The notes beneath the pieces were generated by a model. That model saw only the letters and a program-made list of their open reading frames with translations. It was not told the origin of the DNA and did no database searches. Positions 24,701 to 35,588 of a stretch of DNA of 64,000 bases are shown here, piece by piece (the first letter of the stretch is position 1; each line of letters opens with the position of its first letter). Source of the DNA: Calycina herbarum (Eukaryota > Ascomycota > Leotiomycetes > Helotiales > Pezizellaceae). Position numbers and translations under genes: made by a program. The stretch covers positions 1 through 64,000 of the forward strand of contig LLEY01000048.1 of NCBI GenBank assembly GCA_001414485.1, read 5' to 3'.

Positions 24701-24744
24701 GGCCTTTTATTGAGGAAGAGGAGAATGCGGCTAGCAAGTCGTGA
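21704..24744 (+). CDS. Isochorismatase-like / AlkB dioxygenase / GST-like fusion protein
   Basis: Exons 21704-24059 and 24140-24744 (80-nt intron, GTAAGT...CACAG) encode 986 residues. Residues 1 to about 270 have an isochorismatase fold: D22 in LLLDLQNDF, then a GSLTNISIFATAMDAA block where the usual nucleophilic Cys is Ser225. Residues about 280-520 are charged, Ser/Glu/Lys-rich and probably disordered, with VKTVVEEVP repeated. Residues about 525-780 are an AlkB-type Fe(II)/2-oxoglutarate dioxygenase: iron ligands H625, D627 (EHSD) and H692 (RWLHAI), and R715 and R721 in RISLTFR matching the AlkB RxNLTFR motif. Residues about 787-986 look like a glutathione transferase: IGEQSIMFYLE in the thioredoxin-like part and the N-capping box SVVD in the helical part. 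The AlkB part suggests repair of alkylated nucleic acid; the other parts may scaffold or sense. One continuous frame supports a true fusion. Confidence 0.9.
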
Positions 24745-25397
24745 TGGGGTGTGTCTACTTGGAAGACACCTGGAAAATTATACGTTGGAGTCGTCACTTG
24801 ATGGATTTAAGAATCCAGATCCTGTCTTTTCAGGGTTGCATACACACCATTGGAGTCTTTGGATGGGTGTTTTGGCCTCTTTTTTCACGACTTTATGGGA
24901 GCATGATTATGACTTTTTACATGCCCCCTGGTTTTTTGAACCTTTTTTGCATTCGGGGAGTAGGAGAAATTTGAAATCATAGCGATGCGTGGAAGTGTTT
25001 TTAGATCATGTTAGCCTAACCCCCCAATTAATTAATATTATTACACGAGTTTGATTGTGTGGATGTACAGAATTTCCTTTTATCTTGCGGTTGTGATAAA
25101 AATAAAAGAGTTAGACAGATTTTGCAATTCGATTTTATTGCGTTTGACATTGCTTTTCGTTCTTCATTAATCAGTATTCCTTTACAACTCCGGGCTCCCC
25201 TCCATCATCAAATCATTCCATGCAAGCAGCAAGCCAGCACTCCACAACATGCTCCCCGTTCCATCCCAGTTCAGGCTTCATTAATCCTCTACAATACCGG
25301 TGATCCTTCTCCTAAAATCAAGTAACAAACACCACCACCATGCAAAGCAAATCAAACAACTCAAAACACAAGCTCCCCAACCATCACAATCACTCAA
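24745..25397. other. Convergent 3' flanks
   Basis: 653 bp between two convergent stop codons. AT-rich; no gene or clear hairpin terminator seen. Confidence 0.5.
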
Positions 25398-26269
25398 TCA
25401 CTCAAACCTCACAACTCCCTCCTCACAAATCCCCTTCCACCCTTTTCTCTCTACATCCTCCCATCTCCTTTCCCTCTCCTTCCAAGCTTCTTCAACACTA
25501 ATTCCAACCTCGAATGCGGACGTCTCTTCTTTTTCGACTTTCAACCAGCCACGCCAACTTGTTCCTACTAGAAGTTTCTCTTCATTCATTGTTTGTCCTT
25601 GGCCTTGGTTTCCGGTTGCGGAGAGATTTGGTGAACCACCTAGAACGAAGATTCCTCTCCATTCCCGCCCTCTGCTATCTTGCGCTTCTGGGGAATAGAG
25701 CATGTAATTCTCAAGACTGTCGAGAGTACATTGTAGGTTCTTGACGGTGGGATGGAAGATATGTATGTGTTTTAGTTCTGAGATTGGAAGGTGTGGGAGG
25801 ACATGGGAAGGAGAGAAACGGTGGGTGAGATCTAAGATACAGAGGGTTGATGGACGGTGGGGGGAGAGGAGGGAGATGATAAGGGTGTTGATTAAGGGGA
25901 GATAGGAGCCTGAGAGAGTGAGGGTTTTTGTTCCGTGGTGTTGGAGGAGACGGCTTATTGTTTGTAGAATCGGGTCAGTAGTTAAATGGGGGTGTGTTGA
26001 GGGGTGGAGATGTCGGAGTTGGGTGAGAAGCTATGGGTGAGAGGGTTGGTCAGCTGATTTCGTGAGGAGGATAGTCATGTGATTAGAACGTGACTTGGAG
26101 ATTGTTTTTCGATTTCAAAATGGAACAAGGCGGAGACAATGTATAAATAAATCAAGGAATAAAACAAGAATCAGAAACTCACATCTTCCAAACTCCCTTC
26201 CTCCTCCTTGACCTCTCTCAAAAGTCGCGACCCCAGAACCTCGGCGGAGGAAACCATCCCGGTCGCCAT
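25398..26269 (-). CDS. Unrecognised protein divergent from SOM1
   Basis: Exons 26269-26183 and 26030-25398, separated by a 152-nt intron (GTGAGT donor, CTGAC branch, ATAG acceptor; phase 0), give 239 residues. I do not recognise the family firmly. The N-terminus is amphipathic (VLGSRLLREVKEEEGSLED). A middle region alternates hydrophobic strands and helices (TLTLSGSYLPLINTLIISLL, TLCILDLTHRFSP, ELKHIHIFHPT). The C-terminus is Trp/Glu-rich (SWRGWLKVEKEE, EEAWKERERRWEDVE). The ILDLTHRF strand recalls a Walker B strand of RecA/Rad51-like proteins, but no P-loop is present, so this is only a guess. Codon-level continuity over 211 codons, phase-matched splicing and a first ATG with a normal context support it as a real gene. 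It shares a 93-bp gap with SOM1. Confidence 0.7.
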
Positions 26270-26362
26270 CGCACCTTCCTTAACACAAAACACCTCACCT
26301 TCTATTTTTAAGCACACAACCAGAACTCTCTTACTCTCCTGCTCCGTTCGATAACACGAAAA
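26270..26362. promoter_or_regulatory. 93-bp bidirectional promoter gap
   Basis: Separates the start codons of SOM1 (plus) and the divergent unrecognised gene (minus). So short a gap implies shared or overlapping promoters. No TATA box is evident. Confidence 0.55.
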
Positions 26363-26828
26363 ATGGCACCACCAATCGAACTCTTCCCCGCCTCCTCCCT
26401 CAAGTACCATGCGCAAGCCAACCTGGCAGGCAAGAAGAGAAAGGATTTCGACGGCGATTTGAAGAGGTGCGAACTCTTTGATATGTTGCAGTATGAGTGT
26501 CGAGTGGAGGAACCTAGGGATCGGAAGGCTAGGGTGGAGTGTTGGCCTGTGGAGAGGTTCTTTAGGAAGTAAGTCGAGTTTGCTTTTTTGGTGGTGGGTT
26601 GATGAGGTCGATTGAGGTGGGATGTTTGCGACCGCGATTTTGAGGCCAACTTATCTCACTTCAAAATGCCGCCCATTTACCAAGGTTCATTTCCATCAAT
26701 CAAATATGAGAATTTTTAAATCCTCTTAAGACTGACTTTCACCCCTTAGATGTCGCGATCGAAATGGAACATTCACGGTGGAAACCACAGCGTGGGAGGG
26801 GAAGGAGAAGGGCTTCAAAGGGTCGTGA
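26363..26828 (+). CDS. SOM1: Mitochondrial inner-membrane peptidase subunit Som1
   Basis: Small protein of the fungal Som1 family; in yeast Som1 associates with the mitochondrial inner-membrane peptidase (Imp1/Imp2) and is needed for Imp1 to mature its substrates on the intermembrane-space side. Exons 26363-26568 and 26750-26828 (181-nt intron, GTAAGT...CTTAG) encode 94 residues. The family pattern is visible: N-terminal MAPPIELFPASSL, a helix with C-X10-C (CELFDMLQYEC), then C-X-PV-X-R-FFRKC across the splice site and GTFTVETTAWEG near the end. The conserved cysteines fit a twin-cysteine intermembrane-space protein. The ATG at 26363 is the first in frame. It has no cleavable presequence that I can see. 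Confidence 0.85.
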
Positions 26829-27708
26829 TGGCATGAATTATCAACCCTTTGGTTTTGAACGTTGATATGATATTTGGGAATATGGGAGTTGATGTAAATG
26901 TAAGAATATCCATACTTAAAACTATGGTGTAAGATTACTTTTTGCTAACTGTTTTTTAGATGTTAGGCATGAGAGGGATTTCTCCTTATTCGAATGATGA
27001 TGTGCTTGCTTCCTATCTTGCGGTGCCACTTCTGATTTTTTGTATTGCTTGATTTTTCTCAAGGAATCACTGTCTGTCTTCTCTAGTGACTTTCGTCGTT
27101 TATTTTTTAGATTTCGATACGGAAAAGCTGTCACTCCTTCTTTTTGGAATGATACTTCTAGTGAATATGGGGTCTACTTTGGATTACACATTCAGAAAAG
27201 TATCAATCGTAGAAGCTACCAAAGGGACGGCTCGAATTTTATTTCAGAACATCTTGGCCATTCAATTTTATGCTATGATAATATGGAATCTGTATGAAAA
27301 TCGATTTCAGATGGTGGGGTCTTGATATTAGCTATATTCTAGCACAATAGCTATTGCTACCCGGATCCTCAAGTTATCTATTTGTACATGGTATAATTTT
27401 CCTCCTTGGCTCGCTGAGATGCCACTCCTCCAAAGCCCCAGATCTCGAGGTAATGTTAATCAAAACATATCCTTTCCATGGTATGCCCACGGTTCCCTAA
27501 TAGGCTCCAGTAGACCGCACCATGAAAGTGTTTCCGTAGCGATGGGGCATTTCTTGAACGACTGTGATGGCACCCCTGCAAGTGCAGGCAGAGAGATACA
27601 CTCTCTTTCGAAGAAGCTTGAACTCACCATTCAGCCATTAAAAACGACGTACCCTGTATTTGGGATATTCAGCAAACCATGTACCCGCTTTTGGGGTTTT
27701 TGAAAGTA

Positions 27709-27751
27709 TTCGATAGCAGAAATATTTTTGACAAAAGTATACTCTTCGACA
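27709..27751 (-). repeat. 18-bp repeat family member, three units
   Basis: Read on the minus strand: TGTCGAA starting at 27751, TGTCAAA at 27733 and TATCGAA at 27715, each 18 nt apart. It is preceded by TTTCTTGC, and one spacer ends in TTTCTGC, as in other members. Confidence 0.65.
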
Positions 27752-28089
27752 GCAAGAAATTATGGAATCCTTAGTAACTTTCCTATCGACGGGACCTTGA
27801 AGGCCTTACTTGTTCTACTCGTACTTCTAAGTTCACTCAGACTTGAGCATCTTAAAACGCAAAGTGGGTCATCCCCCGCTGATTTTTGTTAGAATAAATC
27901 TCATTTAGACTGTAGTCAAGAAATAGCATCGGAACTACCAAAACAACGAGAATACACCGTCATTTCTTCTTTTATTGTCGATTGTCCTTTTGTAGTTGTA
28001 GCTGAGTTTAGAGAATTCATATTTGCAAGGTGTTTTGTTTTCAGTGAAAGAGTATGGGACACCACTTCCAGGAATGTATAACGATAAGA

Positions 28090-28114
28090 TGTCGAGTATC
28101 GTTTGAAACTCGAC
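28090..28114 (+). repeat. 18-bp repeat family member, two units
   Basis: TGTCGAG at 28090 and ACTCGAC at 28108, 18 nt apart. Confidence 0.45.
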
Positions 28115-28534
28115 TCGGTAAGTGTGAGTGTGATCAGCCATATCGATAAATTAGTACCCAAAAAACTTTCTCCGCCTATCACGCTTACGTGTTTTGGCCA
28201 GATAGCTGCGAAGTCGAGTCTGAGGTTTGTAAAAAATGTGAAAGTTGGACTCATCCTCAAGTCTTAATGATTAAAAGGGGTCCACCGATACAGAAGTGTA
28301 GACGATACTCTGGGGGTTTTAAGATGAGGGATGTTTGAACAGTGGGAACATGAATTCAGGGTTTCCTTGCAAAGTTCCTCTCTTATTTTGGCCTTGTGGC
28401 ATTTAAGATATCTAACGAATGACTTCCACATTCCTGATCAGAGAAGTAGAAGAGTCTCCAAGCCTAGCAACCGATCAATGAATCTATAGATGTTGAATCT
28501 TTAACTCATCAACTTCCCCAACACCTCAGTCAAT

Positions 28535-29159
28535 TTAGCACTGACCATTGACGTTGCAGAAGTGCCTAGGTTGGATCAGTTAGTAAAGTATGATTTGCAT
28601 GAGATAAAATAAGACTCACCACTCAATATTCGCAGTCCCAAAAGCAGCATTGTTGGTCAACTGATTCCAGCTCCCAACCGAGAAATCAATGTGATTCTGA
28701 TCGCAGCCGGGGCAAGTATCCTCAACAGTAGCGATGATGGTATTTCCCTGTCCTCCCACTCCATCGTCACTTCCAACATTGGTCACTACCAAGAAACCAC
28801 GCGTCAGTACATTCCAAGGATTCAAAACCTCAAGACTAGTACATACCTTGCACCTTTCGTCCACAAAAAGGACCAGGAGATTGATTCTGCATCCAAGTAT
28901 TGGAGATAGCAGCAATGTGAGCAGAATCAGGGTTCTTCTGTCCACAAGAGCCGGTTCCGCCTTGTTGGGTAAAGACGGTTGCTAGGCCGGTGTGACTGCA
29001 TTAAAATTAGTTTTCGTGATAAAGGGGATTTGGGAAATAAGGAACATACGTGACGCGTTTTTCGAGGACACCGGTTGCTGGCTCTTCAGCTACAGGGGAG
29101 GGAGCAGCGAGAACTTGGGATGCCGCGAAGGCGAGGAGGAAGGAGAGTTGGAATTTCAT
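28535..29159 (-). CDS. Secreted expansin/RlpA-like double-psi beta-barrel protein
   Basis: Small extracellular protein of the fungal expansin-like (DPBB) group, likely acting on or binding cell-wall polysaccharide. Four exons: 29159-29050, 28995-28847, 28785-28620 and 28565-28535, with introns of 54, 61 and 54 nt; 151 residues. Residues 1-18 form a signal peptide (MKFQLSFLLAFAASQVLA). A short propeptide ends in KR at 34-35, a likely Kex2 site. The mature chain has GLATVFTQQGGTGSCG, QSPGPFCGRKVQVTN, the barrel block TVEDTCPGCDQNHIDFS with the usual HIDFS Asp, FGTANIEW, and a C-terminus with two Cys (HFCNVNGQC). There are six cysteines in the mature part, typical for this fold. Only the barrel is present, with no separate carbohydrate-binding domain. 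Whether it is wall-loosening or an effector cannot be told. Confidence 0.92.
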
Positions 29160-32021
29160 TTTGGTGGATTTGAGGGGTGGTTTGTTGAAGAGTATGTGAG
29201 GTGGTGATCTTTGAGTTGATGATGCCAGGAGGAAGGGGAGAAGAGAGGCTTTTTATGCTCGAAGTTAAAATTGACCTTCAATGATGGAGGTCCAAAACAA
29301 GGGGAAGTCTGGTTCCACTCGTAATAAGTTTGACAGCACAATTTGTAGGTTGTGATGTCAATCTCAAAACCTCTGCCGTGCTATCCCGTTTTCATGCATG
29401 CTTTCTTTCCATTTGAGGCTAGTAATTGGCAAGCTGACTTGTAAGCTGATTCGAAAAGGGAAGGCTTGAGGGTCAGAGGGTCACCGATTTCTTTGAAGGT
29501 GGTTGAGATAAATTCCTGATTAGGAAAAAGAGTGGTGATTGAGTTCCCCATGTTTCGGCTGTATACTGTTGTATAATCAAACATTTCGGGCCGTACTCGC
29601 GTGGTTTATAAGCAAGGTACAGGTTTCTTGTGGTACTGCGTGGAAAAGGGGCGTGGTACCAACTGCCATAGAAGGTGGTTGAGTTGGACAAAGTCGCACA
29701 AGCGAAGATTATTCGATATCAGAATATGGTGATGTGGAAGACTAGCGTAGCTTTGAGAATTTTTCTAAACACACTACTTTCAGAAACATTTCGTGAAAGG
29801 AGCCAAGGGACGATGCAAATTGTTCTGAAGTTTACAGTTCCCTTTGCAATGTATTGGGTCTCTTCATCCGTGCTCAATTATTATCTGGAATTAGGGGCGT
29901 TGCTGACTTGGTGTAGCAATAAGCAACGAAGCCACTTCTCTACAACCTCTCTAATCAACGCTAAAGTTTGTAGCAATGACTTAGTGTTTTATTGAGTCTT
30001 ACTGTACTAAGGAGACATAGAAAGAATAGTCAATTCCATTCATGTGGTACAATACAAAGTAAAATGGCTATTGCTTGCTCGTGGTGTTACTACCTCAGGA
30101 CACCAGAGAATTGGTAAGCTTACTTTCTTTCCCTCGAAGAACAAAATAAAATGCTGTGAAAACAACGCTTATATAAAGAAGCACAAATGGGGAGTAAAAT
30201 GGAATTGATAACAAGGTAAATATAATCATACTCGAAATAACGAAACGAGCCAAGTTTTCGCACAGTAGTAGTACATACATGTTCCTGTCAGGTACAATCC
30301 ACATGACGAGGGCCTTGTGGGGAGAGCCTGGTCAGGTACTTGGCGGAGAAGCTTGATCATGATCGCTTGGGATAAGCCGCAGTAAGCTGACCGGGTATAC
30401 ATGCCTGGGTTTTTCCTTCTTGGGGATTTTCGCCGGAATAGAGTGGCTTTGGAATTGCCAATTGCCAGATTAGGCTACTTCAGTAAAAGGTGCCGTCTAA
30501 TGAAGATGTTGATTGGCGGAATTCTTTCGGATGATCCGGTGAGAATGAGAAAGAATCTGTTCTCGGGCGCCTTGTGATGCGAATGGCCTTAAGATCTGAC
30601 TGCATATGTAATCGTCGGATTTACATACCCGTCGATGCTACATCGTCGAGTTTGAAGGCATATCGAGAATTCTTGGAACAGGTTACCGGAGAATGAGGTC
30701 GCACAAGCTGATGTGCGGCAAATGCAGTGACTTTTGCAACAATGTGTGGATATTCCAGTACCTCAATGTTGCTAGTAAACTGCCCGTAGTAGCAAAATGA
30801 AATCAAAATTGAGATGGACTAAAACCTCAAATAACTGTCGTAAAGAATAACAACCAAATAAGCAATAAAGATAGACTGTAGAAAATGTTGGTCCAGACGC
30901 AGCTCATGTCAAGTCCTAGCGTTGCATGATAGACTCGAAGACAGTCATATCTGCCTTGATTGGGAAAACACTTCGAAACTCAAATATGACAGGGGACAGT
31001 AATGAAAGGTGGATTAAATGAGCACAAAAGAGTTAGAAAGAAAAAGAACATCTCACCAAACATAGGACCAATTGCAAATTTTGAATTTGCCAGGTGTCAA
31101 ACCCACTCGTCCTCTATTGAGCAGTATCCGTCAAGTTGACAGAGAGCCCTAAAGGGGCTTAGTCTTAACTGCGGGCTGCTCGCCACCCTATGTTTTACAG
31201 TAGACTGCGGGTTTGCCTAAGTAGATAATAACTCATCGAGTTAAGGGTGGTCCTGACATCGCAACCAAAAACGGAACAAGAGAGGCTGTTGCTTAACCAT
31301 GAGCCAAGAATATCGCTTCTAGTAAATTGAGAGGCCGCTTTTTTGTTTCGCTATTTGAATGCCTAGACGTTCAGTAGGGAATGAAGGGTGAAATCAATGG
31401 TATTGAGCGATTTGATGAAGCAAAGAAAAGAGCTTCGGAAGCCAACTCGGGTAGGATAATGTCGCAGCAACACAACCATGCTGTGAAAATATTGATCAGC
31501 ATAAACAGCACTGGAACGTTCTTAGTCGGGGCTTGGAAAGGAAAAAGGTTTACTTACAAGTCGTCAAGTTGGAAGTAAGCTCTCCCGTAACCGTGGTGCT
31601 GAACATGAGAACCAGCTCGCTCTATAGAGTGAACTCTACTAAGCAAACTCAGTCTCCCAGCACCTACCGGGTCTGTACAGTCCATAGCATGTAGTATCTT
31701 AACTTGACAAAACAAAGTTTGCTAGAATCGAATTCTCACACCTTCTTACCCCTGTATCTCAGGATTCGATGTTGTTGCGACGGTTTAAGGGCGTGTTAGT
31801 CGTGTTTAATACTCAATGAAGAGTGATCTTGCTCGTCGCAGCTTTGTTATCTTATGCCTTTCTACGTAGAGTAGCAGAATCGTGTTCGTGACTGTCAAAT
31901 GAATCCTTTCCCGGATCTAAGTCGGGCCGGAGCGGGGTAATGTCCAGGCCCCACCTACGTTTTACAAAATTTTCATCTAAGAAAATAAGCAATTTTAACA
32001 CATCGAAAACACGGTATAAAT
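29160..32021. other. Gene-poor spacer
   Basis: About 2.9 kb. The first ~150 bp is the promoter of the expansin-like gene. The rest has only short open frames with no recognised domain and no notable repeats. Confidence 0.55.
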
Positions 32022-32109
32022 GGTCGGGTGGTGTAGTTGGTTATCACATCTCGTTAACATTGTTAACAATATTCCGAGAAGGTCCTGGGATCGAGCCCCA
32101 GCTTGATCA
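32022..32109 (+). tRNA. tRNA-Val (AAC) with a 14-nt intron
   Basis: A cloverleaf can be drawn: acceptor GGTCGGG with CTTGATC (four Watson-Crick, three G-U pairs), discriminator A; D arm with a perfect A-box TGGTGTAGTTGG at 32029-32040; anticodon stem TCTCG/CGAGA with loop TTAACA-C and anticodon AAC at 32056-32058; canonical intron position after base 37, intron 32060-32073; variable AGGTC; T stem CTGGG/CCCAG. The T loop reads ATCGAGC, so the near-invariant T54 is A, and the B-box is GGATCGAGCC rather than GGTTCGANNC. It is either functional with a weak B-box or a recently damaged copy. Confidence 0.75.
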
Positions 32110-35100
32110 ACCAGTGTTTGAAGGGTTCATCGCCTTTCCTTTTTGCCTTTCATCTATGACCTTTCGCAGATAGGGTGCTGCAGAACTTTTTGATCTTTTT
32201 TGGAAGTTGTGGCATCAGTTATTGACGGTGAATGGTGGAGAAAAAGTCCGGTCAGCTTGTCAGCAATGAACCCGAGGGGGTCTGGGCGTCATCAGTAGCC
32301 GCAAAATTAAGAAAGACTTCGATTGGGAATGAGTTGGTAAGGTTGTAGGCCAAAAACAGAAATTTAGTAAGATCTCCCGCTACTTATTCCAGCGGGTGTC
32401 ATTGCTTGACCTTCGTAGTGAATATTTTGTGAGGACTCTCACTACTTGGCATCGGCTATACCCAAGGGAAGAAAGCAGAAAATATGCAATCAATAACCGA
32501 AAACCGGCCTTACTGGTGCTTGCTGACTTTATCCCTTCTTTTACTTGAGTGTGGAATGAATTCCTCGGCTATCACTTTAATCTTCTTCGTATCTTCACAG
32601 TTAAATAGTTCTATGGGGACTCTTAAAATTAAGATCAAAAGCATCGATCGTATCTTACCAAGATTTATTCCAACGAGCTGTACCTAAAAATCCAGAGCCA
32701 CTTGATATATCATACTGTTCAGGCCGTGAAGGACATGAACGAGGAAAGGTAATTTTTGGTTTTCTTACAATCACCTACGCCCTTTTCAACCTACTGGGAT
32801 AGTAGATAATACCAATCATTTTCGACAGCAAGTCAGAGAATGACAATAGAAGTTTTTGGCTTTATTGAAAATTAACACCATTCTTTTAATTTTCCTCTCA
32901 TACGAAATTATATGCCAAAAGACATTCGTGAATGTACTTTGCCCATTTTCTCCATTCCTTTTGTAGAACTCATGGACCTCTCCATTCGGCAGAATAGTTC
33001 TCGATCGTTGGCTCTATGGGCTTGAAACAGGACTATTGCTGAGAATATAATTATAGTAACTCAGACTCAAAGCCGTAGGCACCTAACTTGCGGACTTTAT
33101 TCAAGGAGGGTTCGATAAATGTCTTCCTTCAAGAGATAAGAACTTATTTTTTCTGAAATGAGTTGGACCTCAATACCCTTTTTTTAATCTAGTATCGGTT
33201 TCTACTATCCATTCCACCCACCTCACAACAAAAAGAAAGCCAAATCACTATTAACCAACTTTAAGGATTTTCGGTATTCAAAAACACCACCTACATCCCA
33301 GCTCCTTCCTAACGCGAACTAGCCCAAAACCCAACAAACCACCTACCCTTCTGGCCTTACAAATGCCAAAATATCCCATCCCCCACCTCAAAATTTACCC
33401 CGTACACAAAAACCCATCTAATGCTAGATCTGAAATTAACTCATCCTTTCTCTTATTCCCCTTGCTAGCAAGCCCATAACCCCAACAATCGCCTCAAAGC
33501 CAAGGCACGCAGATACATGGGATGAAACGCAAGTCACGACAGTGCAGCTGTCATTGCAGGTTCAACAAGTTGATCGGATCCCATGTGGCCCCTTCTCTGT
33601 TTCTTAGTTTCCGGTACGATATGGAATAATGGAAATAGGAGAGGATCTTATCGTCGAATAGAAAATTGTCGTCGAAAGAATGTCGGTAAGTTACTACCAA
33701 CTAGAAAGATAAAAGCACCTCAAGGCTCTTTCAGAGCCTTTCTTCAAAGCCTGCCGAAAGTAAAAAAAGCCAAGGAAAGATAGATGAAACCCCGGCCTTC
33801 AGTTCAGACACAAATATACATAGAGCCATCTCATTGTTTTGTCTTCCTGTTAGAAATTAGAAATTCATAATCCTCCCTTCCTTTTATATAGAAAGCATGC
33901 GTTTGGATATGCATAAATTTAGATGTATCTGCAACCTCAATAGTAAAAGCACATCACCTATCATCTCTGTAAACTAATAAAGAGCCACCCACTAAACCTA
34001 AATGCTTGGTACACGGTTACAAACTTACTGTACATCTAATAATAAAAAAGACTTCGAAAACGTACACTACAAGAAGCAATACCTCTTTCCCGTCACTAAA
34101 ATTCCCAGCACCAAAATTCCCAGCACCAAGATCGCCATCACCAAAACACATCACCTTAAGGTGAACCACCCTTCACACTTACCCCTTTAACCACTCTCCC
34201 GCGAAGGCGTCACGTAGTCCTCGTCGGTTAGGGTTCTCTCTTCCCTCTCTCCCTTGTTTTCGTAAGATGAAGTCAATTGTCCAGTATGACCTTACAATTC
34301 AAGCCAGTCACTCCCGAATCATGTAAACCACCTCCAATCTATCACAACACAACAAGCCCGCCCACTAAATCCCGAAACCCACTTGCCACTTTCCTCTCTC
34401 TCACACTTTCACTCTCACACTCCCAAAACCGACCTCAAACACACTCCATCAATCTCACCCACCACCTTTCAAGTCCCACCAGCATAAAATCACCCTCCCC
34501 CCACAATCAAAGAAACATCCCCAGAGAGACAATCAACCTCCTGACGTGCCTCTCAGATACGGGTAACCAGCTTGTTAACTTGTCGTCGAAAGGTAGTTTA
34601 CTGCCGTTTACAGATTCCTCATTCCAGGATGGTAAGGAGTATTTCTTAATTCACTTGCCAAACTGTCCCTTCCAACAACCTCTCCATGTGAAACCAACTC
34701 ATGCCGCTCACCGCACATCATCACGCTTGGCCGCCGAAATAGCTCCAATATTCTGTGTGTGGCTAGCTCCTTTTTTATATATATCAAAGAGCGAGGGCAT
34801 TTTCTAGACCCAAATTCTAAATTCGCCTAATTTCACTTCATTTCCCGCGAGTTAAAACGTTATGACATCCGCCTAGTCCGAACATATACAGCTAACTTCC
34901 AACCCAGAGACCAGTCACCACCTGCAAGGTAGGAAAGGTTCATGAGGCCGTATCCTTTGTCAAGAAAGCACCGTCTCCAAATTCCATCCATACTCTTTCT
35001 CTTTCCCTCCTTTCCTTACCTCCTACCTTTCCCCATTCTCTGAAATAATTCGAGAAAACGAGGAACGGGAGATTTTGTTGCCGAAAGGTGAGTTACTACC

Positions 35101-35588
35101 GTACCTTACAACTTCCATCTCTTAAAACAATGCGTAACAACTCAACCAAGTCATACAAGAAGACAAGAAGGCATCCACCTCATCCATTTCTCAAAGCCCC
35201 CAAATTCCACCCTCATCCATATTGCCAGCTTGCTTATGCATCCACACCCCAATGAGCCAAGGAGAGGTTTGATCGCAGTATGCCCACTAAAATCCCCCCG
35301 ACGGCTCCATTTGAAGCCCCAACTCCCAGTATCGGATTATCCCCCGCGATCCCTTCCACCGATCCAACAGAGAGAGAATGAATTTGTCAAACCCCCCATC
35401 TGCTCACTCAGTTTCACTTCATTCCAAGGAAGTAAAAGTTTGGGTATAATGGTTACCATGATAGGATAGGTATCAACAATCTATCCTCCTCTCAAAGCCT
35501 CGAGTCTACGTATAATATTCACAACCACCCGACAATCTGCAGCAAGTAATCTACGTCGGCTTCGAGCCTTCTTTCTCTTCCCTTTCTA
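32110..35588. other. Gene-poor spacer
   Basis: About 3.5 kb without a supported gene. It includes one pair (33653) and two single cores (34584, 35080) of the 18-bp family, the last two followed by similar sequence (AAGGTRAGTT...), plus a direct repeat AAAATTCCCAGCACC at 34098-34127. Proline/serine-rich open frames near 34277-34807 are low in complexity and unlike known proteins. Confidence 0.55.
33653..33677 (+). repeat. 18-bp repeat family member, two units
   Basis: CGTCGAA at 33653 and again at 33671, exactly 18 nt apart; the spacer ends in ATTGT as in other members. Confidence 0.6.

Larger units (their letters stand above)
26829..28534. other. Gene-poor spacer
   Basis: About 1.7 kb, AT-rich, no supported gene. 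It contains two members of the 18-bp repeat family, at 27709-27751 (minus) and 28090-28114 (plus). Confidence 0.55.

Noticed and set aside
34277..34807. 176-codon plus-strand frame
   Set aside because: Pro/Ser/Thr-rich composition from C-rich DNA, no domain, no conserved-looking blocks.
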